64,000 nucleotides of DNA from Tupaia tana (lineage: Eukaryota > Chordata > Mammalia > Scandentia > Tupaiidae): assembly GCA_026018925.1 (NCBI GenBank), contig JAKSZU010000005.1, forward strand, positions 22,616,779 through 22,680,778. Reading direction: 5' to 3'. A program made the position numbers and the translations under genes. The notes under the pieces were generated by a model. The model was not told the DNA's origin and did no database searches. It saw only the letters and a list, made by a program, of their open reading frames with translations. Shown here in pieces: positions 22,045 to 34,045 of this stretch. Position 1 is the stretch's first letter, and every line of letters starts with the position of its first letter.

Positions 22045-22305
22045 CCAACAGGTGGCATGGGGGTTAAAGCACTGGACTCCCACATGGCCAATGGTGGTTC
22101 AAGTCCTGGTGGCTTGAAAATCACACCAGGCATGTTTGTGTTCATGTCCAAAATCCCAAGAAGAGAATGGAGGAGAAGGGATTATAGCATGATCATCTCC
22201 CCCCCCCCCCCCAAGGGGTGATTTCTCACTTTCCCTCTCTCAGTCTCTCTTTCTCTGTTTTTCTCTCTCTGGTGAACGCATATGCCTTTATAGCAAAAAA
22301 CTAAC
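22045..22305 (+). mobile_element. tRNA-derived SINE, long form, diverged
   Basis: GAGCCAACAGGTGGCATGGG, GGACTCCCACATGGCC, then GAGAATGGAGGAGAAGGG, a C12 run at 22200-22212, and TTTATAGCAAAAAACTAAC. Confidence 0.85.
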
Positions 22306-22370
22306 AGCAATAACATAAAAAGCAAGTTCTTGGGCTAAGAGAACTAGAGACTACCTGAAAGAATGCAACT

Positions 22371-22602
22371 GGGATGAGCAGATGGTGAAGCGGTTATGTC
22401 ATTGGGCTCCCATATAGTCAGCCGCAGTTCAAGTCCTGGACCTGGTGGCTTGAAAAATCACACCAGGTGTCTGTGTATGCATGCCCAAGATCTCTGGAGT
22501 AGAAGGGATTATGGCATGGCCATCCCCCCTAGGGTGTGATTTCTTACTTTTCGTCTCATTGTCTTTGTCTCTCCGCACACCCCCAAAGAGTGCACACACC
22601 TA
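22371..22602 (+). mobile_element. tRNA-derived SINE, long form, with microsatellite tail
   Basis: GGGATGAGCAGATGGTGAAG, CTCCCATATAGTCAGCCGCA, B box GTTCAAGTCC. The A-rich 3' tail has grown into the GAAA tract that follows. Confidence 0.85.
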
Positions 22603-22960
<358 letters not shown>

Positions 22961-22994
22961 CCAAGTAAGGGTTCCTATTTTATTGCTGTTTAAA

Positions 22995-23215
22995 GACTTA
23001 CAGGTGGCTAGGCAGTGCCACAGTAGTTATGTTATGTTCCACATGAAGGTCCTGGAATTGTGTCCTGGTCCTCCCTATACTCACCGGGCACATATGTCCA
23101 TGATCCAGGCTGACTGAGGCTGGGGGTGGATTGTAGTGTGAAGGCATCCTGATGGAGTTGCCTCACTCTCTATCCTTTTTATTTTTCTGTCTCTCTCATG
23201 GAAGAAATAATTAAA
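22995..23215 (+). mobile_element. SINE B
   Basis: GTGGCTAGGCAGTGCCACAG, CCATGATCCAGGCTGACTGA, GGCTGGGGGTGGATTG, CTCTCATGGAAGAAATAAT. Confidence 0.8.
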
Positions 23216-23753
23216 CTTTTAAAAATTTATAATCCGTTAGGAAAAGAAAAAAGACCTACAAATTGAGGGATATCATGACCATCACTTTCTTCAACCAAAT
23301 GTTCAGTTCGGACTTGTCAGTCGATAGGGCTCTCCACTTAGAGGAAAAGCAGTCACGCATCAAGCCTGGTGTATGTCTGCAAGACTGAGAAACAAGATGT
23401 GACATGAGTCTTCCAAAATGCAGCCCCATGGGCAAAAGAAAGAGTTAGAAGCTTGTTAAAAAACACATTACCATCTGGAAAGAAGTACAAGACATCATCT
23501 CTGAGAAATTGATGTCTGCTGGGAAACACCGAGGCGCCAGCAGCTGACAGAAACCGACGAAATGATCATCACTATTCCTGCCTCCCAACTGGGGAGTTCT
23601 GGTAGATGAGGAAAGGCGGAAGGTGAAGACGCCAAGCATGCAGGCCTTCTTCATTCTCAAAGCGAGACGCTTATAAAATAGCCCTGTGCACATGTGAACT
23701 TTTCTCATGTTCATTTCATGCAAAGTGTATCATTCTACACGAAAAAGAACATA
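23216..23753. other. Unassigned intergenic DNA
   Basis: No gene. A 92-codon reverse frame (23445-23723) has no recognisable domain. Confidence 0.45.
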
Positions 23754-23950
23754 CAGGGCCAGGTGGGGGCACAATGAGAACACAATTGGGCTCATTTGGG
23801 AAAGGTATGGGGTTTCCTGGAACCGCCCAGATCATCTCAGATGCTCCCATGTGTATGCCCATGATCCGGGCCAGCTATAACGGGGGATGGAGTACAGCAT
23901 GAAAACCATGTTGGGGTGATAGCTCTCTCATGGAGGAAAATAAGTAAAGA
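23754..23950 (+). mobile_element. SINE B
   Basis: ACAGGGCCAGGTGGGGGCAC, CCATGATCCGGGCCAGCTAT, GGGGGATGGAGTACAGC, CTCTCATGGAGGAAAATAAG. Confidence 0.7.
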
Positions 23951-23995
23951 GACTTTTTAAAAAGAATTACTTACTATTATTTTTTATTATTATTT

Positions 23996-24130
23996 TAATT
24001 TGCTATAGGGCACATGTACTCATGAGAGACAGAGAGAAAGCAAGAAAGCAAGGCTTCAGGTCTGGAACTAGAACCACAATCAGTCATGTGGGAGTCCAAT
24101 GCCTCAACCACCATACCACCTACTGGCTCG
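23996..24130 (-). mobile_element. tRNA-derived SINE, internally deleted
   Basis: TTTGCTATAGGGCACATGTA joins quickly to CAGGTCTGGAACTAGAACCA and ends CATACCACCTACTGGC. The middle of the long form is missing. Confidence 0.75.
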
Positions 24131-24766
24131 AAAATGGACTTTTTAAAATCATTTTTAAAAAGGAATATACAATTGTCCTATAGTTTAAGACCTTGATTGT
24201 ATCTACTTGATATATTTTTTACTAACTATAAATTGCTTCTAAATGTCTGGACATATCTACATAACTGTCTTTTTTACACACAAAAAAAATAAAAAACCCT
24301 TACTTCCCTGAGAAGTGAAGAGGAAGAGAATTATTGTTAAAACCTTTATTTAGTACATAAAAATTTCATCTATTCTAAGATACACATTTTTACAATGTTA
24401 CATCTCTGAAATTGGGTATCTCTTTCCATCATTGCTGTCTTACAATTATAATTTGCAGCTTTTTTTTTCTTTCTTTGTGATACATGAAAAAAATGGTGCA
24501 TTTAAAGCATCTTAGGTTGGATAAAATATGGGTAATTGCTTATAATAATGTTGCTAGGCAGAATGTGTAGGGCTAAAGTTTAACGAAACCTATTGTACTG
24601 AAGAACTCGAGAGCTTCGCAAACTCAGCAGATTCTGGAATAGCTAACAGACCCTAAGAACAGTCTTCAGGCATTTGAATCAACAGGTTTGAGATATCACT
24701 TGTTTCTCCTTAACTCTTTTCAAGTGGCCAATTGTATTTTTTTATTATTATTTAATTTTTAAAGGT

Positions 24767-24768
<2 letters not shown>
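24131..24768. other. Unassigned AT-rich intergenic DNA
   Basis: No gene recognised. Possibly old LINE-derived. Confidence 0.35.
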
Positions 24769-24819
<51 letters not shown>

Positions 24820-25058
24820 GTTTTAACCATAGGGCATGTGCACTCACTAGAGAGAGATAAAAAGAGGGAAAGTGAGAAATCACCCACTAGGGGTGATAAC
24901 CATGGCACAATCCCTTCTCCTCCCTTCTCCTCTCAGCATTTTGAGCACACACACACACACACCTGGCATGATTTCCAAGCCTCCATGTCTGGGAGTTGAA
25001 CCACGGTGGACCATGTGGAAGTCCAGCACCTTAACAACCATGCCATCTATTGGCCCCA
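24769..25058 (-). mobile_element. tRNA-derived SINE, long form, with about 50-nt poly-T
   Basis: Poly-T at 24769-24818 is the reverse of an A tail. Then CATAGGGCATGTGCACTCAC and CACTAGGGGTGATAACCATG, ending CATGCCATCTATTGGCCCC. Confidence 0.88.
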
Positions 25059-25747
25059 ATAGGTTTTTTTTTTTTTTATTTTTATAGAAAACCACATTTG
25101 TATTAATAAGATAAACTCAACTTGATCAGAATGGAGTGTGTTGGTTTTACAGACAACTAGATTAATTTTTTCCTAATAACTTATGTACAAATGATGAATT
25201 CCATGATAGAGATGGGTCTATCACCTTCCTTCCTTCCTTGCTAACCTCAAACAATGCATTGGACAATGTTTCCTCTTTTCTATTTTCTTAAAAAATATTG
25301 AGTTAGGTTGCTATTGCCTGATTATTAGCTGTTTGATGGAACATTGGTTCTGCCATCTGGTTTTACTCTTTTGTTTTCTTTAAAGAGAGAGTGAGATGTT
25401 TAACTACAAATGCAACATCTCTAATAGTTTAATATTTTGTAGGTTAGGTATTTCTTCTCAAGTCATTTTTGGTAATTAGTTTTTTGGGAATTTGTATATT
25501 TTGTCTGAGTGTTAAAATGTATTGGCCTAGCTATTTATAACATTCTTTCATTATTGTTTTATCTCTGCTTCAACCACAGTGATGCCCATCTCATTCTGAA
25601 TCCTACTTGTATCTTTTCTGTTTTCTTAATAAATATTATGTGATGTTTTTGAAAAATTTAATTTTTGTCTTTTTTGTTACACTTTATGGTTTATTTTCTG
25701 TTGTATTACTTTTGGCTTTAATTCTATAACTTTTTATTTATACTTTC

Positions 25748-25992
25748 TTTTTTTTTTTTTAAGAGAGATTTTTGCTATAGGGTGTGTGCACTTGCCAGAG
25801 AGACAAAAGCAAGAAATCACATCCCGGGGGGATGGCCACACTGCAATCCCTTTTCCTCCATTTCCTCTCAAGACTTTGGGCATGCATGTACACGCGCCCA
25901 ACATGAGTTTTAAGCCTCTGGGTCCAGGACTCAAACCACAATCAACTACATGGGTGTCCAGCCACGTAAGCATTATGCCATCTGCTGGTCCC
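25748..25992 (-). mobile_element. tRNA-derived SINE, long form
   Basis: GAGAGATTTTTGCTATAGGG to GCATTATGCCATCTGCTGGT, with the usual middle GGATGGCCACACTGCAATCC. Inserted in the L1 remnant. Confidence 0.88.
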
Positions 25993-26171
25993 TTTACTTA
26001 TGCTTTTGATGGGTTTACTTTGTGATTTGCTTTCTAATTTGTCACATTTAACTGAAATGGATTCTTAATTCATTAATCCTCAGTTCTTTATCTTTTATTA
26101 TCTAAGCATTTAAAAGTATAAAAAGTATAAAATTCCATGTAAATACAGCTTCATTTTATTTTATTTTATTT

Positions 26172-26419
26172 TAATTTAAGATATTTTTGCTGTAGGGCAC
26201 ATCAGCTTTCTGGAGAGACAGAGAGACAGAAAGTGAGAAATCACCCCGCAGGGAGGAAGGCCACTCCAGAATCCCTTTTCCTCCATCCTCCTCTTGGGAT
26301 TTGGGGCATGCATGTACACATGCCTGGTGTAAGTTTCAAGCCACTGGATCCAGGACTTGAACCATAGTTGACCATGTAATGGTCTAGCACTTTAACCACT
26401 ATGCCACCTGCTGGCCCAG
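26172..26419 (-). mobile_element. tRNA-derived SINE, long form
   Basis: ATTTTTGCTGTAGGGCACAT, GAAATCACCCCGCAGGGAGG, CACTATGCCACCTGCTGGCC. Inserted in the L1 remnant. Confidence 0.88.
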
Positions 26420-26448
26420 TACAACTTTTGTTATATTTCATAAGTCTT

Positions 26449-26805
26449 TTCTTCCCAAAGAATTATTTTATTTAAATTTATTTATTATTATTTTCCAGTT
26501 TGATCAAAGAAAGACACAGAAAGAGAGAGCAGGAAAGTGAGAAGCAAGCCACCAGGTCCGGGAGTTGAACTGTAGTCGGCCATGTGGGAGTCCAGCGCCT
26601 TTAACCACCACGCCACTTGCCAGCCCCCCCTTTTTTTTAAAAAAAAAAAAAAAGAATTATTTATTTAATTCTATTTGTTATTATTATTTTTTAAATTTGA
26701 CCAGAGAGAGCAAGAAAGAGAAAGCAAAAACTGGGTCCAGGACTTGAACCACAGTTGGCCATGTTGGAATCCAGTGCCTTTAGCCACCATACCACCTGCC
26801 GGCCC
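26449..26805 (-). mobile_element. Tandem dimer of short-form tRNA SINEs
   Basis: Two short units lie in the same orientation (about 26449-26629 and 26640-26805). Each ends at its head with CCACCACGCCACTTGCCAGC or CCATACCACCTGCCGGCC, and each has an AATTATTT...TTATTATTATTTT tail. One 13-bp duplication, TTTCATAAGTCTT, lies outside the pair at 26436-26448 and 26806-26818. Confidence 0.88.
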
Positions 26806-27494
26806 TTTCATAAGTCTTAATATGTACGGTTTTCACAAGTACACCCTCCTCATTGTTTTCATATGTTTATATTGATTTATTGTTTAATCCATGAACTATT
26901 AAAGTGCATTTAAATTTTTTTCCAAATAATTGAAGTGATTTTAGTCATCATTGTATTTCTATTGTAGTTGTCTTGTGGCAAGAGAACATGTCCTATATGG
27001 AAAGTGTTTTCCCAAAATATGCTTATACTTACTTCATGACCCAAGATTTTTCATAAACATTTTATTTGTCCTTGAAAACAATGTATATTCTGCAATTGTT
27101 CAAAGTTACATACAAAAGTCCATATGTGTTGTTCAAGTCCTCTCTATTCTTACTGATTTTGTGCTTGCTTGACCTATTAACAACCAAAAACGTTGGCCTC
27201 TCTGATTGTAGATTTATCTATTCTTACCATCCCCAGCCTATACTTAAACCATAAAATCCAGTGTTGTAGGCCTCCAAGAATCAACAGTTATGTCTGAGGA
27301 TTTCTGGGGTCCCTTCCTGGATAGCACAACTATACAACTATACATTAAAGAAACACAATTGAATTTTACTTAATATTTTTATGTTCTGTATGAAAACATA
27401 AATATTTTTCATTCCATTTAACCACTGTATTGCCCAAATACTTAAGCTTTCTAAGCTTCACTTTTTCTTTTCTATTCTTTTTTTAAATTGTAGA

Positions 27495-27742
27495 TGATAA
27501 CCCTCATTTTTGCCAGAGGATGCATGTGCCCCCTAGAGAGAGAGTAATAGAGACAGAGGGAAAGCAAGAAAGCACACCCCTCCACACCATGGGGCATGAT
27601 CATGTTGAAAATCCTTCTTCATTGCTTCCTCCTTTCAGTATTTGGGGTATGGATCCACACATACCCAGTGTGTTCTTCAAGCCGCTGGGTCAGCCCTGTG
27701 GGATCCAGCTGCCTTAACCACCAGGCCACGAGCAAGCCTGAC
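27495..27742 (-). mobile_element. tRNA-derived SINE, long form, diverged
   Basis: TTGCCAGAGGATGCATGTGC, GGAAAGCAAGAAAGCACACC, GTTCTTCAAGCCGCTGGGTC, CCTTAACCACCAGGCCACG. Confidence 0.75.
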
Positions 27743-27961
27743 TTATTTCCACTGTACTGAACAGTCCGGTTCTCAGCTTTCAGTTATGGTTGCGCTATCT
27801 CACACAGCCCAACTTGTAGCGTCTGGGAGAGCAAGATCCATTCATGGCTTCTGACTATGGCTCTTCTAGCTGCCAGCTCCCAAGCAACTCAGCCTCGGCG
27901 CTTCCCTTATGCCACCAAGATGAGGCTTTTCCTCTAGTCTCTCCTAATCAACATGTAGCCT

Positions 27962-28228
27962 TTTTTTTTTTCTTCTTTTTCTTTTTTTTGGAGAGGTTTT
28001 TGCTATAGGGCTCGTGCGCTCGCCAGACAGACAGAGACAGAGAGACAGAAAGCGAGAAATCACCCCCCAGGGGGGATGGCCACGCCGCAATCCCTTCTTC
28101 TCCATTCTCCTCTCGGGATCTTGGGCACGCACGCACACGCGCCCGGCGTGAGTTTAAGCCACCGGGTCCGGGACACAAACCGAGGTCGACTACGTGGGAG
28201 TCCAGCGACATACGCTAACTGCTGGTCC
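27962..28228 (-). mobile_element. tRNA-derived SINE, long form, young
   Basis: GGAGAGGTTTTTGCTATAGG to GCGACATACGCTAACTGCTG. It lacks a few bases (AGCCATT) in the A-box region. Perfect 13-bp copies of CAACATGTAGCCT flank it at 27949-27961 and 28229-28241. Confidence 0.95.
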
Positions 28229-28313
28229 CAACATGTAGCCTCTTAATTTCATAATATGTCTCAGAATAATACACATCTAAGACCACCTTTATTCTCCTCT
28301 GTTTCTCTATTCA

Positions 28314-28556
28314 TTTTTTTAAGAGAGATTTTTATGATAGGGCTCATGCACTCACCAGAGACACAGAGGGAGACAGAGAGAAAGTGAGAAACCATCTCTC
28401 AGGGGCCACACCAGTCTCTTCTCCATTCTCCTCTTGGAATTTTGAGTATACACACACGTGCCCAGCATGAGTTTCAAGCTACAAGATCAAAGACTTGAAC
28501 CACAGTCTACCATGTGGGAGTCCAACACCTTAACCACTATGCCTCTTGCTGACTCC
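28314..28556 (-). mobile_element. tRNA-derived SINE, long form
   Basis: AGAGAGATTTTTATGATAGG, GAGAAACCATCTCTCAGGGG, CACTATGCCTCTTGCTGACT. Confidence 0.85.
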
Positions 28557-28576
28557 CTCTGTTCATTGACTTAAAT

Positions 28577-28765
28577 GTGCAAGATAGAGAGAGAGAGACA
28601 GAGCAAACTCCACAGGGTCATGTCACAATTCCCTTTCCTTGGCTCTGAAGCGTCTCGAGATCTTGAGCACCTGTGCTCAGCATGATTTCAGGTCAACGTG
28701 GGATCTGAACCTATAGTCAGTCATGTGGCTTCCAGTACTGCAGTCTCATATCAGCAGATTGGGCC
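28577..28765 (-). mobile_element. SINE related to type B, diverged
   Basis: GAGAGAGAGACAGAGCAAAC, CACAGGGTCATGTCACAATT, GGGATCTGAACCTATAGTCA, CAGCAGATTGGGCC. Type assignment uncertain. Confidence 0.55.
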
Positions 28766-28947
28766 TGTTTCTCTGTTTTTTTGGTTTTTTTGTTTTTTTG
28801 TTTTTTGTTTTTTTACAAGCACATTTCATCCCTTGACAACTCTACCTCAATGAAAAAAATTTATATTATCACTACCTTATATCAAAGCATATTCTCTTTA
28901 CCAGAGAATGTGCTTAAGGGTCTGACAGCAACACAACAATAAAATGT

Positions 28948-29165
28948 AACCCTCATAAGGCAGACCCACATAGGAAGGTGCTGAGGTTCACATTTGGAGA
29001 TCGCCCTGAGCACTCTGGGCACAAGGTTGCCCATGATCCAGGGCTGGCTGCAGCTGGGGGTGGACTGCAGCATCAAGACCCTGTCAGAGATTGTCTCTCT
29101 GTGTCTCTGTCTCTCTCACTCATAAATAAATGTCTCTGTCTCTCTCACGCAGAAATAAACACATA
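28948..29165 (+). mobile_element. SINE B
   Basis: CCTCATAAGGCAGACCCACA, CCATGATCCAGGGCTGGCTG, GGGGGTGGACTGCAGCATC, CTCTCACTCATAAATAAATG. The end CTGTCTCTCTCAC...AATAAA is repeated once. Confidence 0.8.
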
Positions 29166-29254
29166 CATTTTTTAAAAAAAGAGTATTTTAATCTCAACCC
29201 ATAAAGTTCTTTTTTTTTTCCCTCATGTTTTATTCTTTTTGAATGCTTTGGTAG

Positions 29255-29517
29255 AGTTCCTTCTCCTCCCCACCCCCCAGGGTTTTGCCACAGGACAAGT
29301 GTGCTTGCTGGAGAGAGGCAGAGAGAGGCAAAGTGAGAAATCACCCTCGAAGGGGGATGATCATGCAGCAATTCCTCTCCTCCAATGTCCTCTTGGGATT
29401 TGGGGCATGCATGCACATGCATGCAGCATGATTTTCAAGCCTCTGGGTCCAGGACTTGAACCACAGTCAGCTGTGTGGGAATCTAACACCTTAATAACCA
29501 AACCATTGGCTGGCCCC
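29255..29517 (-). mobile_element. tRNA-derived SINE, long form
   Basis: GTTTTGCCACAGGACAAGTG, GAGAAATCACCCTCGAAGGG, CCAAACCATTGGCTGGCCCC. Confidence 0.85.
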
Positions 29518-29644
29518 TGAGGTTCTAGTTTTTATAAATGCCTTTTATTTTTAAAAAAGAACAAAAAGAGTTAACCTAATATAAACATACCACATCTTGG
29601 ATACCTGTGTTTCTGAAAGTTAATTGTGGTACAACTACTCTATA

Positions 29645-29800
29645 AATTAAATCTCATTATTTTCATTTAATCTCATTATTTTCATTTTATAGAGTAGGAA
29701 ATCCTGACTCACAGAAGTTGAGGCATTTGCCTTGGTTCACAGAGCTCCTAAGTGTCCAGAGCAGGATTCAAATCCAGATTCCATTTGGTTGCCACACTTT
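29645..29800 (-). mobile_element. MIR SINE
   Basis: TTTATAGAGTAGGAAATCCT, GACTCACAGAAGTTGAGGCA, GGTTCACAGAGCTCCTAAGT and CAGGATTCAAATCCAGATTC follow the MIR reverse-complement core. ATTTCATTTAATCTCATT is partly duplicated at the left edge. Confidence 0.7.
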
Positions 29801-29939
29801 ATTTATTTATTATTTATTTTTAACCACACACTGACAGCTTCCAATATTGTAGGATGAGTCTCTTAGCATCTCTGAACTCTTTTTCCTCACTGCCTTATTG
29901 GAAGGAGTTAGATCAAGTTCTTTCTTTATATTTCTTTTA

Positions 29940-30094
29940 AGAATTATTTCATTTTAAAATGTATTATTATCATATTTTAGTTTGATCAGAGAGAGATGGT
30001 AAGTGAGAAAGCAAGCCACCAGGTCCAGGACTGGAACCATGGAAGACCATATGAGAGTTTGGTGCCTTTACCACCACACCACCTGCTGGCCCCA
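29940..30094 (-). mobile_element. tRNA-derived SINE, short form
   Basis: AATTATTTCATTTTAAAATG tail, TTTAGTTTGATCAGAGAGAG, CAAGCCACCAGGTCCAGGAC, CACCACACCACCTGCTGGCC. Confidence 0.9.
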
Positions 30095-30457
30095 GGTTAA
30101 GTTATCTTGAGGTCCTTTCCCTGTCACTTCTAGAAAAAGAGAAGAGAAGAGAAGAGAGAAGCAGGCTGGGGCGAGGGTGGGGGTGGGAGTCGAGAAGGAG
30201 GCGGGCTGAGAAAAGGGTGCAGATGTTTCATGGACTTCTATCTCACTTTTGGTGGTTCTACTGATGGATATTACTATTATTACTCACTGTGACTAATCGG
30301 GTCCCCCTTTGAAAGTTTATCCTTATGTTCTACAGATAAATAGGAACTTTTCTTGGTTTTCTTGGTAGTTAAGAAAAATGCAAGCAATTGCAATAGGAAG
30401 AGGCAATTTCAAAGGAGGTATACTTTAAAACAATTTAGGCAGCCCTTTTATTTTTTT

Positions 30458-30699
30458 AAGTTATTTACTTATTTATTTATTTCATGAGTGAGCGAGACAG
30501 AGAGGGAGAGAGCATGCACACGCAGCCCCAATAGGGATTTTACGCCACAACCCATCCCAGCCTCAGCCAGCCCAGAATGATGGCACATGATGCCTGAAAT
30601 ACTTAGGTCTCCAGTCTCTGGTCATGAACCCAGAACCTTCTCATGTGGGTCAGCCTCACAAAGCATCATGGTTTAGTGCTGTGCCACTGTCCAGCTCTA
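30458..30699 (-). mobile_element. SINE B
   Basis: ATTTATTTCATGAGTGAGCG, CAACCCATCCCAGCCTCAGC, CATGTGGGTCAGCCTCACAA, GTGCCACTGTCCAGCTCTAA. One of the best-preserved copies of this family here. Confidence 0.88.
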
Positions 30700-32924
30700 A
30701 TTCTTATTTTTCAAATATAAAATGGCATGGCCTCATTATTCTTCACATTGAATTTCCAAATACTATACAATTGGACCTATTAAATGTAGGAAGTGGACAC
30801 ATATTACCGAAACCAGAAAACAACTCTTTAGAAAGACTTCCGTGGCCTTAATGGTAGGCTGTTACCCGATGGTTATAGCGGATTAGCCCGCCTCAAGACG
30901 GATTATAAAGAATGAAGATTTCAGGAGTCAAAGACTCAGAAATCAGATCAAGGTCAGAATAACAAGTTTTTCGAAAGGGAGCTGTCCACACTAAACAAAA
31001 AAATTCACTTAGTTACAAAGTGCTGAAAGAAATGTGGGCCTCCCCACTGGTCTTTCACCAAACAGTCTCTCTCTCTCTCCCCCCCACACACACATCACAT
31101 CATCATTATCATCATCATCAACAGTATCATTTCTAAAAATGGCTGGAAATAAAATTGATCCTGGAGAAATAACAACCAGCAAAATTCACTTTAAATGCAA
31201 AGGAGCAACAAAATTTATTGACTAAATTAAACACAACAGTTAAAATGGCAGTGTCATATTTTCATTTTCCGATGGTTGAATGAAACAAGAAAAGTGCTGT
31301 TAGCCCAAGTTTCTTACATTCATTAAAAGAATGACTATCAAAACCAGCAACATGCACAATGGTACATATGCACAAAACGGAATTATATCAACAAATATAC
31401 AAAATACCCAAAATAAAATATTTACAGGTTTAAAAATATAAACATTAATTCATCTATCCCATTAAACCATTGGAGTGGAGAAAGGAGAAAAGACTCTATT
31501 GCTATTTAGAATCCTTTTTTAAAAGAAGTTTTTAAAACATAGAGTTAGTTCTAAGAGACAATTTTTGATGCTTTTCAGGGATTTAACATTCTATTATAAA
31601 AATAATATCTATAAGCCTACTAATAATTTTCCTCCTGTGCACAAAAATAATACAGCCACAAGCTTGTCCTCAAAGACATGCCTGACTTTCAGGAAAACTA
31701 ATTATAGAAATGGAGTTTCTTATTTGTTTTTTATTTTTTATTTTTTTGCCACTATTTCTCCTATATTACTCTGAGATACTTCATATAAATAACTTGGGCA
31801 AAACCTGAAGTTCACAATGGCCTGCTAGGTAGCCAGTGACAGTCAAAATGACAGGAATTTACTTTGCTTATAACATCAAAACCATTTTCCCTGATATTCT
31901 TGATAAATCTACTATTGTTAGATTCTCCATGTTCAGTTACATTTGGAAGCAACAAAAATGTTGATTACTTTGTTAGAGTTTTTCCTCCTTTATAAATAAA
32001 TGTGTCGCAGGGGAATAGATAGTTGTAATGTAGGTATTTGAGAAGGTCCATTCATTCCTCCTAGGGCCATTTTGGCATGTTAATGAGTACTTCCTGTGTG
32101 CCTAGTCTATGCTCTATGCTATAGGACCAGATAGTCTTAGTATTCCTGCTTTAGTTTATTAAATTATCCAGATCTGAGCGTGTCTGATAAGTTTTAGTGA
32201 GTTTCCAGTAAGCAGTAACCTAGGCTACATTTTACTAAAAACCTATCAGAAACTCTACCCAATTATTGGGTCATTTCCAAAAATTTCCAGTTTACAATTC
32301 AATAGGATGACCATCTGTTATCAAATCTTTCACTGTGTCTTATTAAAATGAGGTGTAAAATTCAGGAAAAAAAAAAGTATTGGATCAGATGTAGGCAGCC
32401 TATGTATTAGTAAATAAAATAATCTCATTAGTTATAATAGCAATGTAACTTCAAGCTAATTTTGCCAAAATACTGAAAGAGGTATCTTGATATTAAAGAA
32501 TCAGAGTGAAAGGAAACTCAGGTTGCAACCTGATGGATTCAATATTAAAATTGCTTTGCTGATTTTATTATTGACAAAGCAATCATCAGATTATAACATC
32601 TGCATGTAGATCTGCCTGTATGTAGTTCAAAATAATTGATAAAAAATAGTCCAAAATTCTGACTGTCCCATGTGAGAAAAAAAGCCTGCTAGACTCTGAG
32701 ATTTATCTTTTTGATCCACATGTAATTTAGAGTATATAAAAGCCATCAAGAATTTTTTTAAAAAATTCACTTTTAACTAAAATAGTCATTATTTTAATAG
32801 TGTCCACAATCATAAAAACCTAGTTTAGCTCTTGCAGGTCAGAGCTTTGATCATTTTTTTTTCCCCACTTAAAAAATGTTATACAGAAACGGAATCTTAT
32901 GGCTAAAAATATTTATAATTAAAG
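30700..32924. other. SINE-free AT-rich DNA
   Basis: No recognisable repeat or coding region. Contains a short ATC-rich run at 31095-31125. The part above about 31.2 kb may belong to the AMER2 3' region. Confidence 0.45.
31214..31219 (-). terminator. AMER2: Candidate distal AMER2 poly(A) signal
   Basis: AATAAA on the minus strand (TTTATT on plus), followed downstream by a T-rich, GT-containing stretch. It sits close to the edge where dense SINEs begin, consistent with the end of a long 3' UTR. Other candidates are at 39020-39025 and 36830-36835. Confidence 0.3.
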
Positions 32925-33155
32925 CATGAACTATAGAGTTTGATCTTGATTCAAATTCTGTCCCTGTTACTTAGTACATGAGTGACTTTGGGGCAAGGTA
33001 CTGAACCTTTCCAAGTATCCTTTTCTTCTTTTGAAGAAGAAAGTCAATACCTACCTTCTGTGGTTCTTGTGAACAATAAAGATAACAATGTAAACTAAAG
33101 CACCCAGCATCATCCCTGCACCACAGTAGATACACAGTATATGTTAGTTGTTAGA
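32925..33155 (+). mobile_element. MIR SINE, near full length
   Basis: GAGTTTGATCTTGATTCAAA, CTTTGGGGCAAGGTACTGAA, CAATACCTACCTTCTGTGGT, GCACCCAGCATCATCCCTGC follow the MIR order. Confidence 0.75.
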
Positions 33156-33359
33156 ATTAAATATAAAATACTTATATTCCTGGTGACTGACTTATTGAAG
33201 GTATTTAATAACTGTTGGTTAGATGAATTAATTAGAAAATGTAGGCTGGGATTCAGTGGCTGTAGACAGAAAATGGCATGGACTACTTTTGAAAGTGCTT
33301 ATTGTGAAGTCCAGAGTCTATTAAGGAATAACTCATTTAAACCTGCCATTTAAACAAGC

Positions 33360-34045
33360 GAAACAGATGATAGGGGTTGGCAAAGAGGAGACATTGGAAC
33401 TTTTTGTGCATTGTTGGTAGAAATGTAAAATAGTGCAGCTACTGTGAAAAAGTGTGGAGGTTCCTCAAAAAATTAAAAATAGAATTACCATAGGACCAGC
33501 AATTCTACTTCTGGGTATTTCTACAAAAGAAGTGAAGTGAGGATCTTGAAGAGATACTTTCACTGCTGTGTTCAGTGGAGCATTAGTCACAACAGCTAGG
33601 ATGTGGGACAAAACGTAAACAGACATTCATCTATCAGTAGATTAATGTTTGCTTGTTTGTTTTTTAGAGTGGTAGATATATACAATGGAATATTATTGGG
33701 CCTTAAAAAAGAAGGAAATTCTGTAATATGTGACAACATAGATGAACCTTGAGGACAGTCTGTGAAGTGAAATATGCCAGTTACAGAAGGACAAATACTG
33801 AATAATTCCACCTACACGAGGTGTCTAAGGTAACCGGACTCACAGAAGCAGAGTGCGAGGGGGTTTCCAGGGGCTGGGAGATGGGGAGATAGGGAATGGC
33901 TATTCAGTGAGTATAATACATTTCCAGTTATGCAAGATGAATAAATTAGAGAGATCTGCTGTACACCATTGTGTTTATAATGAACAATACTGTATTGTAC
34001 ACTTACAAATTTGCCAAAAGGGTAAATCCGTTCTATGTTCTTACT
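33360..34045 (+). mobile_element. Old L1 (L1M-type) 3' end
   Basis: TGTGGAGGTTCCTCAAAAAA, CTACTTCTGGGTATTTCTAC, ACAATGGAATATTATTGGGC, GATGAACCTTGAGGACAGTC, TTTCCAGGGGCTGGGAGATG, TACACTTACAAATTTGCCAA. These are classic ORF2 end and 3' UTR landmarks of an old L1. Confidence 0.8.

Larger units (their letters stand above)
25095..27240 (-). mobile_element. Old L1 ORF2 remnant, broken by later SINEs
   Basis: The antisense strand of L1 ORF2 is recognisable: GATAAACTCAACTTGATCAG, TTTAATCCATGAACTATTAA, GTGGCAAGAGAACATGTCCT, TGTGTTGTTCAAGTCCTCTC, GTAGATTTATCTATTCTT. The order fits one element running right to left. Insertions at 25748-25992, 26172-26419 and 26449-26805 break it. It has no intact frame. 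Confidence 0.6.
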
